Below the pieces are notes generated by a model, which was not told where the DNA came from, made no database searches, and worked only from the letters and a program-made list of their open reading frames with translations. This document shows, piece after piece, positions 1 through 8,793 of a stretch of 29,665 nucleotides of DNA. Source of the DNA: CAYLZN01 sp964387935 (GTDB lineage Bacteria > Acidobacteriota > Vicinamibacteria > Vicinamibacterales > JAFNAJ01); NCBI GenBank assembly GCA_964387935.1, contig CAYLZN010000029.1, positions 1 to 29,665 on the forward strand. Reading direction: 5' to 3'. The position numbers and the translations under genes are program-made. The first letter of the stretch is position 1. The number at the start of each line of letters is the position of its first letter.

Positions 1-663
1 GGGCAGCGAGGTGCCGGCGGCCACGATCGTGAGGCCGATGACGAGCTCGCTCACGCCGAACGCCTGCGCGAAGGCCACGGCGCCGTTCACGAGCCAGCGC
101 GACCCGAGCACGAGGAGGACGAGTCCGGCCGCCACGAACGCCACGTTCGCGGCCGTCGAGGTTCGTGTCGGGCCATACGCCTTCCCGTACTCCTCCCGGA
201 TCGCGGCCGACTCCTTCCGGCTCTGGACGATCTGGAAGACGGTGTAGGCGACGGCGCCCGCAAGAAGGAGCCCCGCATCGAGCCGCCCGATCGAGCCGTC
301 CGCAGCCAGGAGGAGCGTCAGGGCGGAGACCCCGATCATGATCGGGACGTCGAGGCGGATGAGCTGCGAGGAGACGAGCAGCGGGGTGATCACGGCCGAC
401 GCGCCGAGGATGAAGAGGACGTTGAAGATGCTGCTGCCCACCACGTTCCCGGCCGCGATGTCCGCCTGCCCGGCGAGGACCGATTTCACGCTCACCGCCA
501 TCTCGGGGGAGCTCGTGCCGTAGGCGACGACGGTGAGGCCGATCACGAGCGGGGATATGCCGAGGGCGGCGGCCAGGCGGGAGGCTCCCTTCACGAGCCA
601 CTCCGCCCCCAGGACCAGCAGGCCCAGGCCGGCCACGAACAGTGCCACGGTCATCGCGTCCAC
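1..663 (-). CDS. CaCA-family Na+/Ca2+ exchanger (YrbG-like), partial at the window edge
   Basis: This is the N-terminal 221 codons of a cation/calcium exchanger, an inner-membrane protein that exchanges Na+ (or H+) for Ca2+. The first alpha-repeat is clear: GLTVVAYGTSSPE (residues 42-54), then GNVVGSSIFNVLFILGAS (72-89). The second repeat begins at the left edge with GLTIVAAGTSLP, where the window cuts the gene. Several hydrophobic helices are visible, plus a charged loop (about residues 150-170). I chose GTG at 663 because GAGGA lies 4 bases upstream; an in-frame ATG at 654 is the alternative. It starts 8 bases after the mnhG stop, so it is probably the last gene of the antiporter operon. 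Family assignment is firm; ion specificity is inferred. Confidence 0.88.
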   Translation of the reverse strand, partial: MDAMTVALFVAGLGLLVLGAEWLVKGASRLAAALGISPLVIGLTVVAYGTSSPEMAVSVKSVLAGQADIAAGNVVGSSIFNVLFILGASAVITPLLVSSQLIRLDVPIMIGVSALTLLLAADGSIGRLDAGLLLAGAVAYTVFQIVQSRKESAAIREEYGKAYGPTRTSTAANVAFVAAGLVLLVLGSRWLVNGAVAFAQAFGVSELVIGLTIVAAGTSLP

Positions 664-670
664 GCGGTCC

Positions 671-1030
671 TCATTCCATCGGCCCGAGGGCCGTCGATCG
701 TCGCGTCGATCCCTCTGCGCCGGCGAGCTCGTCGGCGACGGTGCCCTCCCACAGCGGGCTCCCCCTTCGATAGCCCGCGCGGCCGATCGCGTGGGCGGCG
801 GGCGGCGCGGTCAGGAAGAGGAACGCCACGATCACGATCGCCCGCCCCGCCGCGGCCGCCGTGCCGAAGTGGACCGCGGCGCCGAGAAGGACGAGGGAGG
901 CTCCGAGCGTCGCGGCCTTCGAGGTGGCCGACATCCGCGTGTAGAGGTCCGGGAGCCGCATGAGGCCGGCCGCGGCCAGCAGCATGAAGAAGGCCCCCGA
1001 GACGAGCAGCAGGGCGACGAGCGCGCTCAC
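671..1030 (-). CDS. mnhG: Mrp/Mnh Na+/H+ antiporter subunit G
   Basis: A 119-residue membrane protein with the MnhG/PhaG pattern: an N-terminal hydrophobic helix, the family signature GLMRLPDLYTRMSATSKAAT (residues 22-41), and two more helices (about 42-55 and 61-80). The family is usually 100-130 residues, so this is full length. The GTG start overlaps the mnhF stop as GTGA, which implies translational coupling. It is the last of the seven Mrp subunits, which together form a multi-subunit Na+(K+)/H+ antiporter in the inner membrane. The polar tail after residue 90 is poorly conserved in the family. Confidence 0.93.
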   Translation of the reverse strand: MSALVALLLVSGAFFMLLAAAGLMRLPDLYTRMSATSKAATLGASLVLLGAAVHFGTAAAAGRAIVIVAFLFLTAPPAAHAIGRAGYRRGSPLWEGTVADELAGAEGSTRRSTALGPME

Positions 1031-1299
1031 TCGTGTCCCCCCTGCTCGGCGTAGCGCGCGAAGGCCACCGTTCCCAGAAACGCGATGAGGGCGAGGACGA
1101 GGGCGACGTCGAGGTACACCGGATCGCCCGACAGGACGGCGGCCGCGCCCGCGATCCCGACTCCCAGGGCGCTCAGGAGGTCCACGGCCACGACGCGGTT
1201 CGCGAGGTCGGGGCCGCGCAGCAGGCGGATGAAGGCCAGCAGCACCGCGACGCCCACGAGGGCCAGGGCGACGGTTGCGCCGAGGCCGGCCAGACTCAC
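1027..1299 (-). CDS. mnhF: Mrp/Mnh Na+/H+ antiporter subunit F
   Basis: A 90-residue protein with three hydrophobic helices. It carries the MnhF core RLLRGPDLANRVVAVDLLS (residues 25-43), followed by the last helix ending in FLGTVAFARY. Length is normal for the family. The GTG at 1299 overlaps the mnhE stop (GTGA), and its own stop overlaps the mnhG start in the same way. Longer frames upstream are only open sequence within mnhE. MrpF is a small structural subunit of the antiporter complex. Confidence 0.93.
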   Translation of the reverse strand: MSLAGLGATVALALVGVAVLLAFIRLLRGPDLANRVVAVDLLSALGVGIAGAAAVLSGDPVYLDVALVLALIAFLGTVAFARYAEQGGHE

Positions 1300-1763
1300 C
1301 GGAACACCTCCAGGATCCGACGCTCGAAGCCGTCGCAGATCTCCCGGCGCAGGTCGTCGGGGCTCGAGACGGCCATGGCATGCACGTAGAGCGTGCGCCG
1401 GTCCGACGACACGTCGAGGCTGAGCGTTCCCGGGGTCAGCGTGATCAGGTTGGCGAGGAGCGCGATCTCCACGTCGCGATCGACGGCCAGCGGAACGGCC
1501 ACGATCGCCGGTCGCAGGCGCCCGGCCGGTGCGATCACCGCCGCCGCGACCTTCAGGTTGGCGATCACGACCTCCTTCAGGAAGTAGAGGAGGAACCCGG
1601 GCAGGCGCGCGAGGCGGACCCGGCGGAAACCCTCTCCGCCGAGGGGGTGGACGAGCCGCAGCAGCAGCCACCCGAGCCCGCACGCGAACACGAGCGCGGG
1701 GAGCGACCAGTCCCCCGTGAGGGCCATCCAGGCGAGCGCGAGCAGGAGGACCTCCAGGATCAC
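1296..1763 (-). CDS. mnhE: Mrp/Mnh Na+/H+ antiporter subunit E
   Basis: A 155-residue protein of the MnhE family. Two hydrophobic segments lie at residues 2-33. The family core follows, with FLLYFLKEVVIANLKVA (57-73) and LLANLITLTPGTLSLDVS (102-119), then a cytoplasmic alpha/beta tail with LYVHAM. The GTG start at 1763 overlaps the mnhD stop as GTGA. The open frame continues upstream to 1919, but that part is arginine/glycine-rich antisense-like sequence inside mnhD and has no membrane segment. MrpE is required for full complex activity in studied Mrp systems. Confidence 0.93.
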   Translation of the reverse strand: MILEVLLLALAWMALTGDWSLPALVFACGLGWLLLRLVHPLGGEGFRRVRLARLPGFLLYFLKEVVIANLKVAAAVIAPAGRLRPAIVAVPLAVDRDVEIALLANLITLTPGTLSLDVSSDRRTLYVHAMAVSSPDDLRREICDGFERRILEVFR

Positions 1764-3256
1764 GGTCGCGCCTCCGGCCCCAGGACCGCCCGCACGTACT
1801 GGGAGGGATCGGCGAGTTGCGCCGCCGCCCGGCTCGCGAGGTCGAACACCGGCCCCGCCCCGACTCCCACCGCGACCGTGATCGCGGCGAGTGCCACGAC
1901 CGGCCCGAGCAGGGTCCACGGCACCGGGGCGATCGACATCGATCGGCCCTCGGGCGGCTCCTTCCAGAACGCCTCGTTCCAGAGCTTGGTCATCGAGAAG
2001 AGGGTCAGAAGGCTCACCGCCAGCGCAACCGCAGTCACCGCGTACTGCCCCGCCTCGATTCCGGCCTTCACGAGGACGAGCTTACCCCAGAAGCCCGAGA
2101 GCGGCGGGATGCCCGCGAGCGAGAACGCAGGCACGAGGAACAGCAGCGCGAGGCCAGGACGCCGGCGGTAGAGGCCGCCGAGCGCCGCGAGGTCCAGCGT
2201 GCCCCCGACGTGCTTCACGATCCCCCCGACCAGGAAGAGGTTCGTCTTCACCACGATGTGGTGCATCAGGTAGAAGACCGTCCCCGCGAGGGCGAGCGGC
2301 GTGAACAGGCCCAGGCCGAGCACCATGTAGCCGATCTGGCTGACGATGTGGAAGGACAGCACCCGCCGGAACTCGAACTGGGCTGCCGCCCCGAGGACGC
2401 CAGTCGCCATCGTCAGCACCGCCACCGCGAGGATGAGGCCGTGGGTGAACGCGGTGTCGCCGGTGAAGACGAGGGTGAATGCCCGCAGGAGCGCGTAGAC
2501 GCCCACCTTGGTGAGGAGCCCCGCGAAGACCGCGGACACGGCAATCGGCGGCGTGTGGTACGAGGCAGGCAGCCAGAAGAAGAGCGGGAAGACGGCGGCC
2601 TTGATGCCGAACGCCACCAGGAAGAGGCAGGCGAGCGTGGTGATGACGCCGGGCGCGGTGCCGCGCTCGACGGCGAGGGCGAGGTCGGCCATGTTGAGCG
2701 TACCCGCGACGCCGTAGATCACACCGACCGCGGCGAGGAATATCGCCGAGGAGAGGAGGTTGAGGGTCACGTACTTCACCGCGCCCTCGAGCTGCGCCCG
2801 TTCGCCGCCGAGGGCGAGGAGGACGAACGAGGCCATGAGCATGACCTCGAACGCCACGTACAGATTGAAGAGGTCTCCGGTGAGGAACGCCATGGTCACG
2901 CCCATCAGCAGGACGTGGAAGAGGGCGTGGTAGTTGTGGCGTTCGCGCGCCGCGTCGATCGAGCCGAGCGAGTAGACAGCGACCGCGACGGCGGTGATCC
3001 CGGTGAGCAGCACCATGATTGCGGCGAGGAGATCGGCGACGAGGCTGATCCCGAACGGGGCGGGCCACGCGCCCATCTGCATGACCTGGATGCCCGACCC
3101 GTCCACGCGCGCGAGGAGCGCAGCCGCGACGGCGAGGTGGGCGAGTGCCCCGAAGACGCTCGTCGCACGCACGGCGGTCCGCCACGGCCGGAGTACCAGG
3201 CACGCGATCGCCGTTGCCAGTGGCACGAGGACGGGAAGGGCGACGAGGGCCGTCAC
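1760..3256 (-). CDS. mnhD: Mrp/Mnh Na+/H+ antiporter subunit D
   Basis: A 498-residue polytopic membrane protein, homologous to the NuoL/M/N antiporter-like subunits of complex I. The buried Glu is seen in LYVAFEVML (E137), and a channel Lys in FGIKAAVFPLFFWLP (K219). A second Lys follows in FAGLLTKVGVYALL (K250). E137 and K219 fall at the positions described for MrpD of alkaliphilic Bacillus. Length is typical. The GTG start overlaps the mnhC stop (GTGA). Role: one of two proton-pumping-like channels of the Mrp antiporter in the inner membrane. Confidence 0.96.
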   Translation of the reverse strand: MTALVALPVLVPLATAIACLVLRPWRTAVRATSVFGALAHLAVAAALLARVDGSGIQVMQMGAWPAPFGISLVADLLAAIMVLLTGITAVAVAVYSLGSIDAARERHNYHALFHVLLMGVTMAFLTGDLFNLYVAFEVMLMASFVLLALGGERAQLEGAVKYVTLNLLSSAIFLAAVGVIYGVAGTLNMADLALAVERGTAPGVITTLACLFLVAFGIKAAVFPLFFWLPASYHTPPIAVSAVFAGLLTKVGVYALLRAFTLVFTGDTAFTHGLILAVAVLTMATGVLGAAAQFEFRRVLSFHIVSQIGYMVLGLGLFTPLALAGTVFYLMHHIVVKTNLFLVGGIVKHVGGTLDLAALGGLYRRRPGLALLFLVPAFSLAGIPPLSGFWGKLVLVKAGIEAGQYAVTAVALAVSLLTLFSMTKLWNEAFWKEPPEGRSMSIAPVPWTLLGPVVALAAITVAVGVGAGPVFDLASRAAAQLADPSQYVRAVLGPEARP

Positions 3257-3600
3257 GAGTCGGTCGACCTCAGGGCATCGAGGTCGTCCGTGCCGGTCTC
3301 CCGATGCGCCCGCTTCACGAGCACGAGGGCGAAGGCCTGGACGCCGAAGCCGATCACGATGGCGGTGAGGATGAGGGCCTGGGGCACTGGGTCGGCGTGA
3401 GGCGGGACGAGCCTCTCCGCTCCCAGGGGGACGATCGGGGCGTCGGCCCGCGAGAGTCGGCCCACGGTGAAGATGAGGAGGTTCGCGGCGTGGCCCAGGA
3501 GGGCGAGGCCGAGCACGAGCTTTACCACGCTGCGACGCATCACCATGTACAGGCCGGCCGCGTAGAGGATGCCGACGACAAAGGCGAGCAGCGTCGTCAC
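3253..3600 (-). CDS. mnhC: Mrp/Mnh Na+/H+ antiporter subunit C
   Basis: A 115-residue NuoK-like subunit with three transmembrane helices. MnhC hallmarks are GILYAAGLYMVMRRSVVKLV (residues 10-29), LLGHAANLLIF (35-45), and DPVPQALILTAIVIGFGVQA (70-89), the family's most conserved stretch. The GTG at 3600 overlaps the mnhB stop (GTGA). The in-frame extension upstream to 3726 is arginine-rich and falls inside mnhB, so it was not used. Acts as a membrane subunit of the antiporter complex. Confidence 0.94.
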   Translation of the reverse strand: MTTLLAFVVGILYAAGLYMVMRRSVVKLVLGLALLGHAANLLIFTVGRLSRADAPIVPLGAERLVPPHADPVPQALILTAIVIGFGVQAFALVLVKRAHRETGTDDLDALRSTDS

Positions 3601-4010
3601 GGCTCCTCCTCGGCCAGCGCGAACAGGATCGCCAGCACGATCCCGAGGACGACGAGGTAGACCCCTGCGTCGAACACCACCGGGGAGCCGACCTTCCCGA
3701 CGACCGGCAGCGGAACCTTCAGCCACAGCCCGGTCATGAACGGCCAGGCGCGCAGGAGGGGAGGGACCCCGGAGGCGAGCGCCACGAAGAGGCCGGCCGC
3801 CACGAGGGCGAGCGGGTCGACGCGCAGGATCCGCCGCGCCTCGGCCAGGCCCTCCGAGAGCAGGACGAGCGCGAAGGCGGTGGCCCCGACGAGCCCCCCC
3901 ACGAAGCCGCCACCCGGCTCGTTGTGCCCGCGCACCAGGACGAACACCGAGAACAGCAGCATGAGCGGGACCAGGAAGCGCGCCCCGGACCGCAGGATCA
4001 GGGAGTCCAC
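3597..4010 (-). CDS. mnhB: Mrp/Mnh Na+/H+ antiporter subunit B
   Basis: A 137-residue protein of the MnhB family with four hydrophobic helices. The signature RGHNEPGGGFVGGLVGATAF (residues 27-46) is intact, as is PVVFDAGVYLVVLGIVLAIL (110-129). The start is GTG at 4010, sharing one base with the mnhA TAG stop (TAGTG). Its stop overlaps the mnhC start. It is a separate gene here; in some organisms this domain is also fused to the end of MrpA. Confidence 0.94.
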   Translation of the reverse strand: MDSLILRSGARFLVPLMLLFSVFVLVRGHNEPGGGFVGGLVGATAFALVLLSEGLAEARRILRVDPLALVAAGLFVALASGVPPLLRAWPFMTGLWLKVPLPVVGKVGSPVVFDAGVYLVVLGIVLAILFALAEEEP

Positions 4011-6316
4011 TACCGGGCGTCCTCCCCGTCCGCCGGCGCCCGCAGGCGCAGGAGCGCGACGACGCCGATCGCGGCCGCCGCGAGCACGGTGATCTCCCCG
4101 AGCGTGTCGAAACCCCGGAAGTCCACGAGGATCACGTTCACCACGTTGCGCCCGTTGGCGAGGGCGAGGCTGGCCGACGCGAAGTAGTCGCGCAGCGGCG
4201 TCGGGTGTGGCGCGGCCGTCGCGGCGAGCACGAGGGCGGTCATGAACGCCCCTCCCGCCACGGCCACGGCACCGTCGCGTACGCGCTCGGACCGTCGCGA
4301 GAGTCCCCGCAGCGGTGGCAGGCGGCGCAGGACGAGCACGAAGAGGAGCACCGACAGCGTTTCGATCGCGAACTGGGTGAGGGCGAGGTCAGGGCCCCGG
4401 AACAGCAGGAAGACGACCGCGACCCCGTAGCCCACGACGCCCAGCGCAGCCACCGCGACGAGGAGCGACCGCGCGCGCACCACCGCCACGGCCCCCGCCG
4501 CCATCGCGATCGCCACGAGCGCCTCGACGGGGCGCACCGCCTCGAACGCCACGGCCACGGCCTCCACTCGCGTGGCGAGCGCGTAGCCGCCGAGGGCCAC
4601 CGTGGTGCCGATCGTCACGAGGAGGTACCGGCCGAGGACGCCGTTCTGGAGAAGCCGTGTCTGAGCCTTCGCCAGTGCGACGATCGCCGCCATCACGGCC
4701 TGGTACGCCCGGTCGGGGCCCCACGCCGCGAGCGTCCTGAGCGGCTCGAGACGGAGCAGCGCCCGGTCGTGGGCCACGTAGAGGACGCCACCCAGGGCGA
4801 GCATCAGCAGGCTCTGGACGAACGCGGGGCTCATCCCCGCCCACGGGTGCAGGACGACGTCGGTGTGCTCGCCCCGCATCGCGCTCGCCGCGGGCTGGAC
4901 GAGTGGGACGGCCAGGAGTTCGGGAAGGAGGCCGAGCGCGACGCTCAGGGCGGCCAGGAGCACGGGACCGAGCCACAGGGCGGGCGGCGCCTCGTGGGCG
5001 CGCCGTGGTGTTCCGCGGTCTCGGCCGAAGAAGGGCCTCCAGGCCACGAGCCCCGCCGCCGCCGCGACCATCGCGCTGCCGACGAAGCTCGCGACCACCA
5101 GCAGGTCTCCCGCCCGTGGGGCCTCGTACTTCGCCTCGTAGAAAAGCTCCTTCGCGAGGAAGCCGAAGAACGGGGGCAGCCCCGCCATCGACAGCGCGGA
5201 CACGATGACGGCGAAGGCGGTGAGCGGCATGAGCCGGGCGAGTCCGCCGAGGTGGCGCACGTCGCGCGTGCCGGCCTCGTGCTCGATCGCCCCCACGCCC
5301 AGGAAGAGCGCAGCCTTGTAGAGGGCGTGGACCAGAAGGAAGACCATCGCGGCGCGGGCCGAGAGCTCGGTTGAGATTCCCACGAGCAGGGTGAGGGTCC
5401 CGAGGGCGCTCACGGTCGTGAACGCGAGCAGCCGCTTGAGGTCGGTCTGGCCGTACGCGAGCACGGCACCGGTGACGAGCGTCGCCGTGCCGGCGAGGAT
5501 CACGAGATAGTGCCAGGCGTCGGTCCCGCCGAGGGCGGGATTGAGGCGCGCGAGCAGGTAGATCCCCGCCTTCACCATCGTGGCCGAGTGCAGGTACGCG
5601 CTCACCGGGCTCGGGGCGGCCATTGCCCCGGGCAGCCAGAAGTGGAAGGGGAACTGGGCCGACTTGGTGAAGGCCCCGAGGAGGACGAGGAGGAGCGCGG
5701 GGAGGTACAGCGCGTCGCCCTGGATGGCGGCGGCCTGGGCGCCAAGGGCCGACAACTGCAGGGTGCCCGCGATCTTCCCGAGGAGGAGCAGGCCGGCGAG
5801 GAGGGCGAGGCCGCCCGCGCCGGTCACGAAGAGGGCCTGGAGGGCGCTCTTGCGCGCTTTCTCCTGTTCGTGGTCGAACCCGATGAGGAGGTACGAGCTC
5901 ACGCCCGTCAGCTCCCAGAAGACGAAGAGCGCGATGGCATCGTCGGCCAGGACGAGGCCGAGCATGGCCGCCATGAAGAAGAAGGTGGCCGAGTAGAAGC
6001 GACCAAGCCGTGGGTCGCTCTTGAGGTAGCCGCCGCCGTAGACGATGACCAGGGCCCCGATGCCGGTCACGAGGAGCGCGAAGAGGAGCGAGAGCCCGTC
6101 GAGCCTGAAGGCGAGACGGATCCCCAGGCCGGCCACCCAGGGCCAGGACTCCTCGACGGCCTGCCCGGCAGCTGAGGGCTCGAGGAAGCGGGCGAAGTGG
6201 GCGAAGACGAGGGCCGGCGCTGCGGCGAGTGCTACCCCGGCCCGCGTCCCGAGGGCGCGCTGCGCCCACGGAGCGAGCGCGGAGACCAGGAACAGGACGA
6301 GGACGGGCGTCAGCAT
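4010..6316 (-). CDS. mnhA: Mrp/Mnh Na+/H+ antiporter subunit A
   Basis: A 768-residue membrane protein with the full MrpA layout: an NuoL-like antiporter core (about residues 60-500), then C-terminal helices carrying the NuoJ-like/MrpA C-terminal domains (about 560-760). Functional residues are visible: E135 in FVFWELTGVSSYLLIG, K218 in GAFTKSAQFPFHFWLP, and H243/K249 in YLHSATMVKAGIYLL. The C-terminal part has GPDLALTQFAIETLSVLLFV and FRGFDTLGEITVLAAAAIGV, both typical of MrpA. Starts with ATG; AGAGG lies only 2 bases before it, so the ribosome-binding site is not ideal. First gene of the mnhABCDEFG operon. Confidence 0.96.
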   Translation of the reverse strand: MLTPVLVLFLVSALAPWAQRALGTRAGVALAAAPALVFAHFARFLEPSAAGQAVEESWPWVAGLGIRLAFRLDGLSLLFALLVTGIGALVIVYGGGYLKSDPRLGRFYSATFFFMAAMLGLVLADDAIALFVFWELTGVSSYLLIGFDHEQEKARKSALQALFVTGAGGLALLAGLLLLGKIAGTLQLSALGAQAAAIQGDALYLPALLLVLLGAFTKSAQFPFHFWLPGAMAAPSPVSAYLHSATMVKAGIYLLARLNPALGGTDAWHYLVILAGTATLVTGAVLAYGQTDLKRLLAFTTVSALGTLTLLVGISTELSARAAMVFLLVHALYKAALFLGVGAIEHEAGTRDVRHLGGLARLMPLTAFAVIVSALSMAGLPPFFGFLAKELFYEAKYEAPRAGDLLVVASFVGSAMVAAAAGLVAWRPFFGRDRGTPRRAHEAPPALWLGPVLLAALSVALGLLPELLAVPLVQPAASAMRGEHTDVVLHPWAGMSPAFVQSLLMLALGGVLYVAHDRALLRLEPLRTLAAWGPDRAYQAVMAAIVALAKAQTRLLQNGVLGRYLLVTIGTTVALGGYALATRVEAVAVAFEAVRPVEALVAIAMAAGAVAVVRARSLLVAVAALGVVGYGVAVVFLLFRGPDLALTQFAIETLSVLLFVLVLRRLPPLRGLSRRSERVRDGAVAVAGGAFMTALVLAATAAPHPTPLRDYFASASLALANGRNVVNVILVDFRGFDTLGEITVLAAAAIGVVALLRLRAPADGEDAR

Positions 6317-6335
6317 GACCTCTGGATCCGCCGTG

Positions 6336-6348
6336 AGGCTACCATAGC
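6336..6348. promoter_or_regulatory. small palindrome in the mnhA/deaminase divergent region
   Basis: GGCTACCATAGCC is an inverted repeat with 5-base arms and a 3-base spacer, 20 bases upstream of mnhA. On the minus strand it contains TATGGT, which could serve as a -10 element for the Mrp operon. The divergent region is only 76 bases long and must hold both promoters. A regulatory role is inferred only. Confidence 0.25.
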
Positions 6349-6392
6349 CGAAGGCCGTGCTCCTCGGCTCGGAGGGTGGAGATCACCCGCTG

Positions 6393-6778
6393 ATGGAATC
6401 CCTCGACCACGAACGCTTCATGAGACGGGCCATGGCCCTGACGGCGAACTGTCCCCGTCTGCCCTTCGGCGCCGTGATCGTGCGCGCCGACACAGGGGAG
6501 GTGGTGGCGGAGGGGTGGAACAAGTCGGCGATCAACCCGACGTGGCACGGGGAGATCGACGCCATCAACCGTCTTGCCGAATCGGGTCACGGCGACAGCG
6601 GAGCCGACCTCGTGCTCTACACGACGGCGGAGCCGTGCCCCATGTGCCTGGCGCGACGCGCTGGGCCTGGGTCTACTACGTGAGCTTCGTTGTCCTCGCG
6701 GCCTTGCCGCCGAGCGTGTTGATCGCGTCCGCGATCTGTACGAAATGCTCGAAGAACTTCGACGGCATCCGAGCGTGA
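6393..6778 (+). pseudogene. nucleoside deaminase (CMP/dCMP deaminase fold), frameshifted
   Basis: The ATG at 6393 has a GGAGGGTGGAG ribosome-binding region upstream. The frame encodes FMRRAMALT, PFGAVIV (24-30), the zinc/catalytic motif HGEIDAIN (H52, E54) and TTAEPCPMCLA (C82, C85), as in guanine-deaminase-like nucleoside deaminases. Directly after the second Cys, the frame changes to an arginine-rich tail and stops at 6683. One base inserted in the G run at about 6656 would restore LGATRWAWVYYVSF, the expected continuation, and extend the frame to 6778. The whole zinc site is present but the C-terminal third is out of frame. Either a real pseudogene or a sequencing indel. The tail after about 6720 is not recognisable. 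Confidence 0.75.
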
Positions 6779-6893
6779 GGCAGCGGTGGAACCCATGTGC
6801 GGCGGCGACGCCAGGCGGGGCCGAACCCGGACCGAAGGCCCACCTGGGCGAAGGTCGCCGCTCTGGCCACCCGCCTGCTGGCCTGCGTCGGGG

Positions 6894-8793
6894 TCACGCC
6901 AGTTCCAGGTCGAACTCCGGCAGGCCGACCGTGACGATGCCCAGGTATCCATCCACCGTCACCAAGTCTCCGTCGCGAAGTTGCTCCCCCGCGCGGGCGA
7001 TCCCGTTGACACAGGGGATCCCCATTTCGCGCGCGATGATGGCCCCGTGGATCAGCATGCCGCCTCGCCGCTCCACGACGGCGGCCGAGAGCGGCACCAG
7101 GTGGGTCATCATCGGCTGGATCGCATCGCACACCAGCACGTTGCCGGCTCGAAGCCGGCCGGCCGCGCGCAGCCTGTCGAGTGCCAGCGCGACGGCGCGA
7201 TTCAGCTGACTCTCCACGCGGCTGAGCAGCAGGTTGTCGTCGTCTCGGAGCCGCCAGCTCACTCTCCCGATCCGCAGCACCTCGGCCGCCTCGTCGCGGC
7301 GTGCCGGGCCGATGGCGTCGAACAACCGCTCCTCCAACCCGGAACGGACCTCGTCCTGGTGAAGCGCTGCGGGTCGAGCATCGCGCGGGGCGACGTTCGC
7401 CAGCTCCAGCAGCGTGTGCAGCAGGAGATCCGGGCGATCCAGCAGGCGCTCGCTGCCGTACATGACGTCCATGAACCCTGCCGCCAGCGCATCGAACGCA
7501 TCCAGAAACCCTGGACCGCCCGGAAGATCACGCAGAGGCTCCAGCATCTGTTGCCACATCGTCGCATCGGCATCGGCCAGAGCATCGCGGGCGTCAGACA
7601 CGGCCTGCATGAGCCGTGCGTTCCCTCGCAGCCTCTCCGCGAGATCCGTCATGGCCTGGTTCCGCCGCGAGGCAAGCATGTCCACGGACTTCAGCAGTCC
7701 GACAAACTCGTACGGATCGTCCGGACGCACCGCATCGGCATAGTACCGGCCAAGTTGCCGCACGCCATGGGCCAGGGGAATGAACTCGTCCCAGTAGACG
7801 TCCCTCCACCGTCGCAGCGATTCGGACCGCTCGAGCAGCGCCGCGGCGAGTTCGGCATCGGCGCAGGCGGCGAGATCGTGTGACGCCAGACGCGCGCCTT
7901 CCGACTCGAGGGCGGGAATCAGTTCGCCGGCAACGCGGTCCGCGAGCGCGGACAGACGCCGCAGATTCGGCCGCAGCGTCAGGTACCAGCCTCGCTCGTC
8001 GTCAGCGGCAGGCCGCGGCGTAGTGATGGGCCGGGCCTGGAGCACCACCGTGTCCGGCGATCGACCGGTCCATTCCACGTCGGGCGGCCACGCGAACAGC
8101 GTCTCGATGCGGCTGAGCACACCGAGCAGGTGGCGCGCACGGGCCCGGCACGGCTTCAATCACGGCGCGGTCAGCGTCCGGGCTGCGCGGATCGCGGTTG
8201 AAGGCCACGCCTGAACACTCGGCCACTTCCACAGCCTGGACGAGTACCGCCATCCGGCTCCGGTGCGGGTCGAGCGACAATTCGCGTGGATAGAGGAGCG
8301 CAGCATCCGACCACAGCGACGCCCAGACCGCGCGCACCGCATCGAGAACGGCGCCATCTCCCTGCACCCCGACGAGGGACTCGTGGAGCCCGGCAAAGGA
8401 CAGCTGCTGCGAGTCCTCCCCTGGCGCCGACGAGCGAACGGCCACGGCGCCATCGCCGATGTGGTCCGCCAGGGCCCGGCGGATCTGCCCGGCGATGGTC
8501 TCCGGAATCCCGGCTCGCAGGAAGGCGGATCGGATCCGCAGCGCGGCGTCCCAGAGTTCCTCCCACCGCATGGCGTCCAGGGGCTTGCGGCCCAACTCCA
8601 TGGCAATGTGTCCGCTCAGACCGGCCTCGGCGATGAACTGTTCGTACGCGCTCGTCGTGATGCAGAATCCTCGAGGCACCCTGAATCCCGCCTGGATGAG
8701 GGAGCCGAGCCTGGCCGCCTTGCCGCCGATCAGCCCGTCTCCCGCACCGGCGGCCCCAACCAGCGGAACTACGCACGACTCTCGGGAACCCAC
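6894..8793 (-). pseudogene. PEP-synthase/pyruvate phosphate dikinase-like phosphotransferase, split by deletion and frameshift
   Basis: The N-terminal part (8793 to about 8143) is the ATP-grasp-like PEP/pyruvate-binding domain, with GGKAARLGSLIQAGFRVPRG, AVRSSAPGEDS, SFAGLHES and SGVAFNRDP, ending at VIEAVPG. The frame then changes. The second part (from about 8132) resumes with LSRIETLFAWPPDVEWT and VVLQARPIT, a helical linker with DEFIPLAHGVRQLG and DPYEF, and the phosphohistidine mobile domain GGMLIHGAIIAREMGIP (codon for the catalytic His at 7047-7049). The roughly 70-90 residues normally between VIEAVPG and the LxxRIE helix are missing. The GTG start at 8793 has AAGAGGT 6 bases upstream and overlaps the preceding gene. 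Such proteins transfer phosphate from ATP to pyruvate or another acceptor (rifampicin in RPH relatives). The true acceptor cannot be told from this sequence. Confidence 0.8.

Noticed and set aside
1817..3400. A 527-codon plus-strand frame over mnhD and mnhC
   Set aside because: It is rich in charged residues (His/Arg/Glu/Asp), antisense to clearly conserved antiporter genes, and has no recognisable motif.
4205..5374. A 389-codon plus-strand frame over mnhA
   Set aside because: Antisense of a conserved membrane-protein gene; its charged, repetitive composition is typical of a shadow frame.
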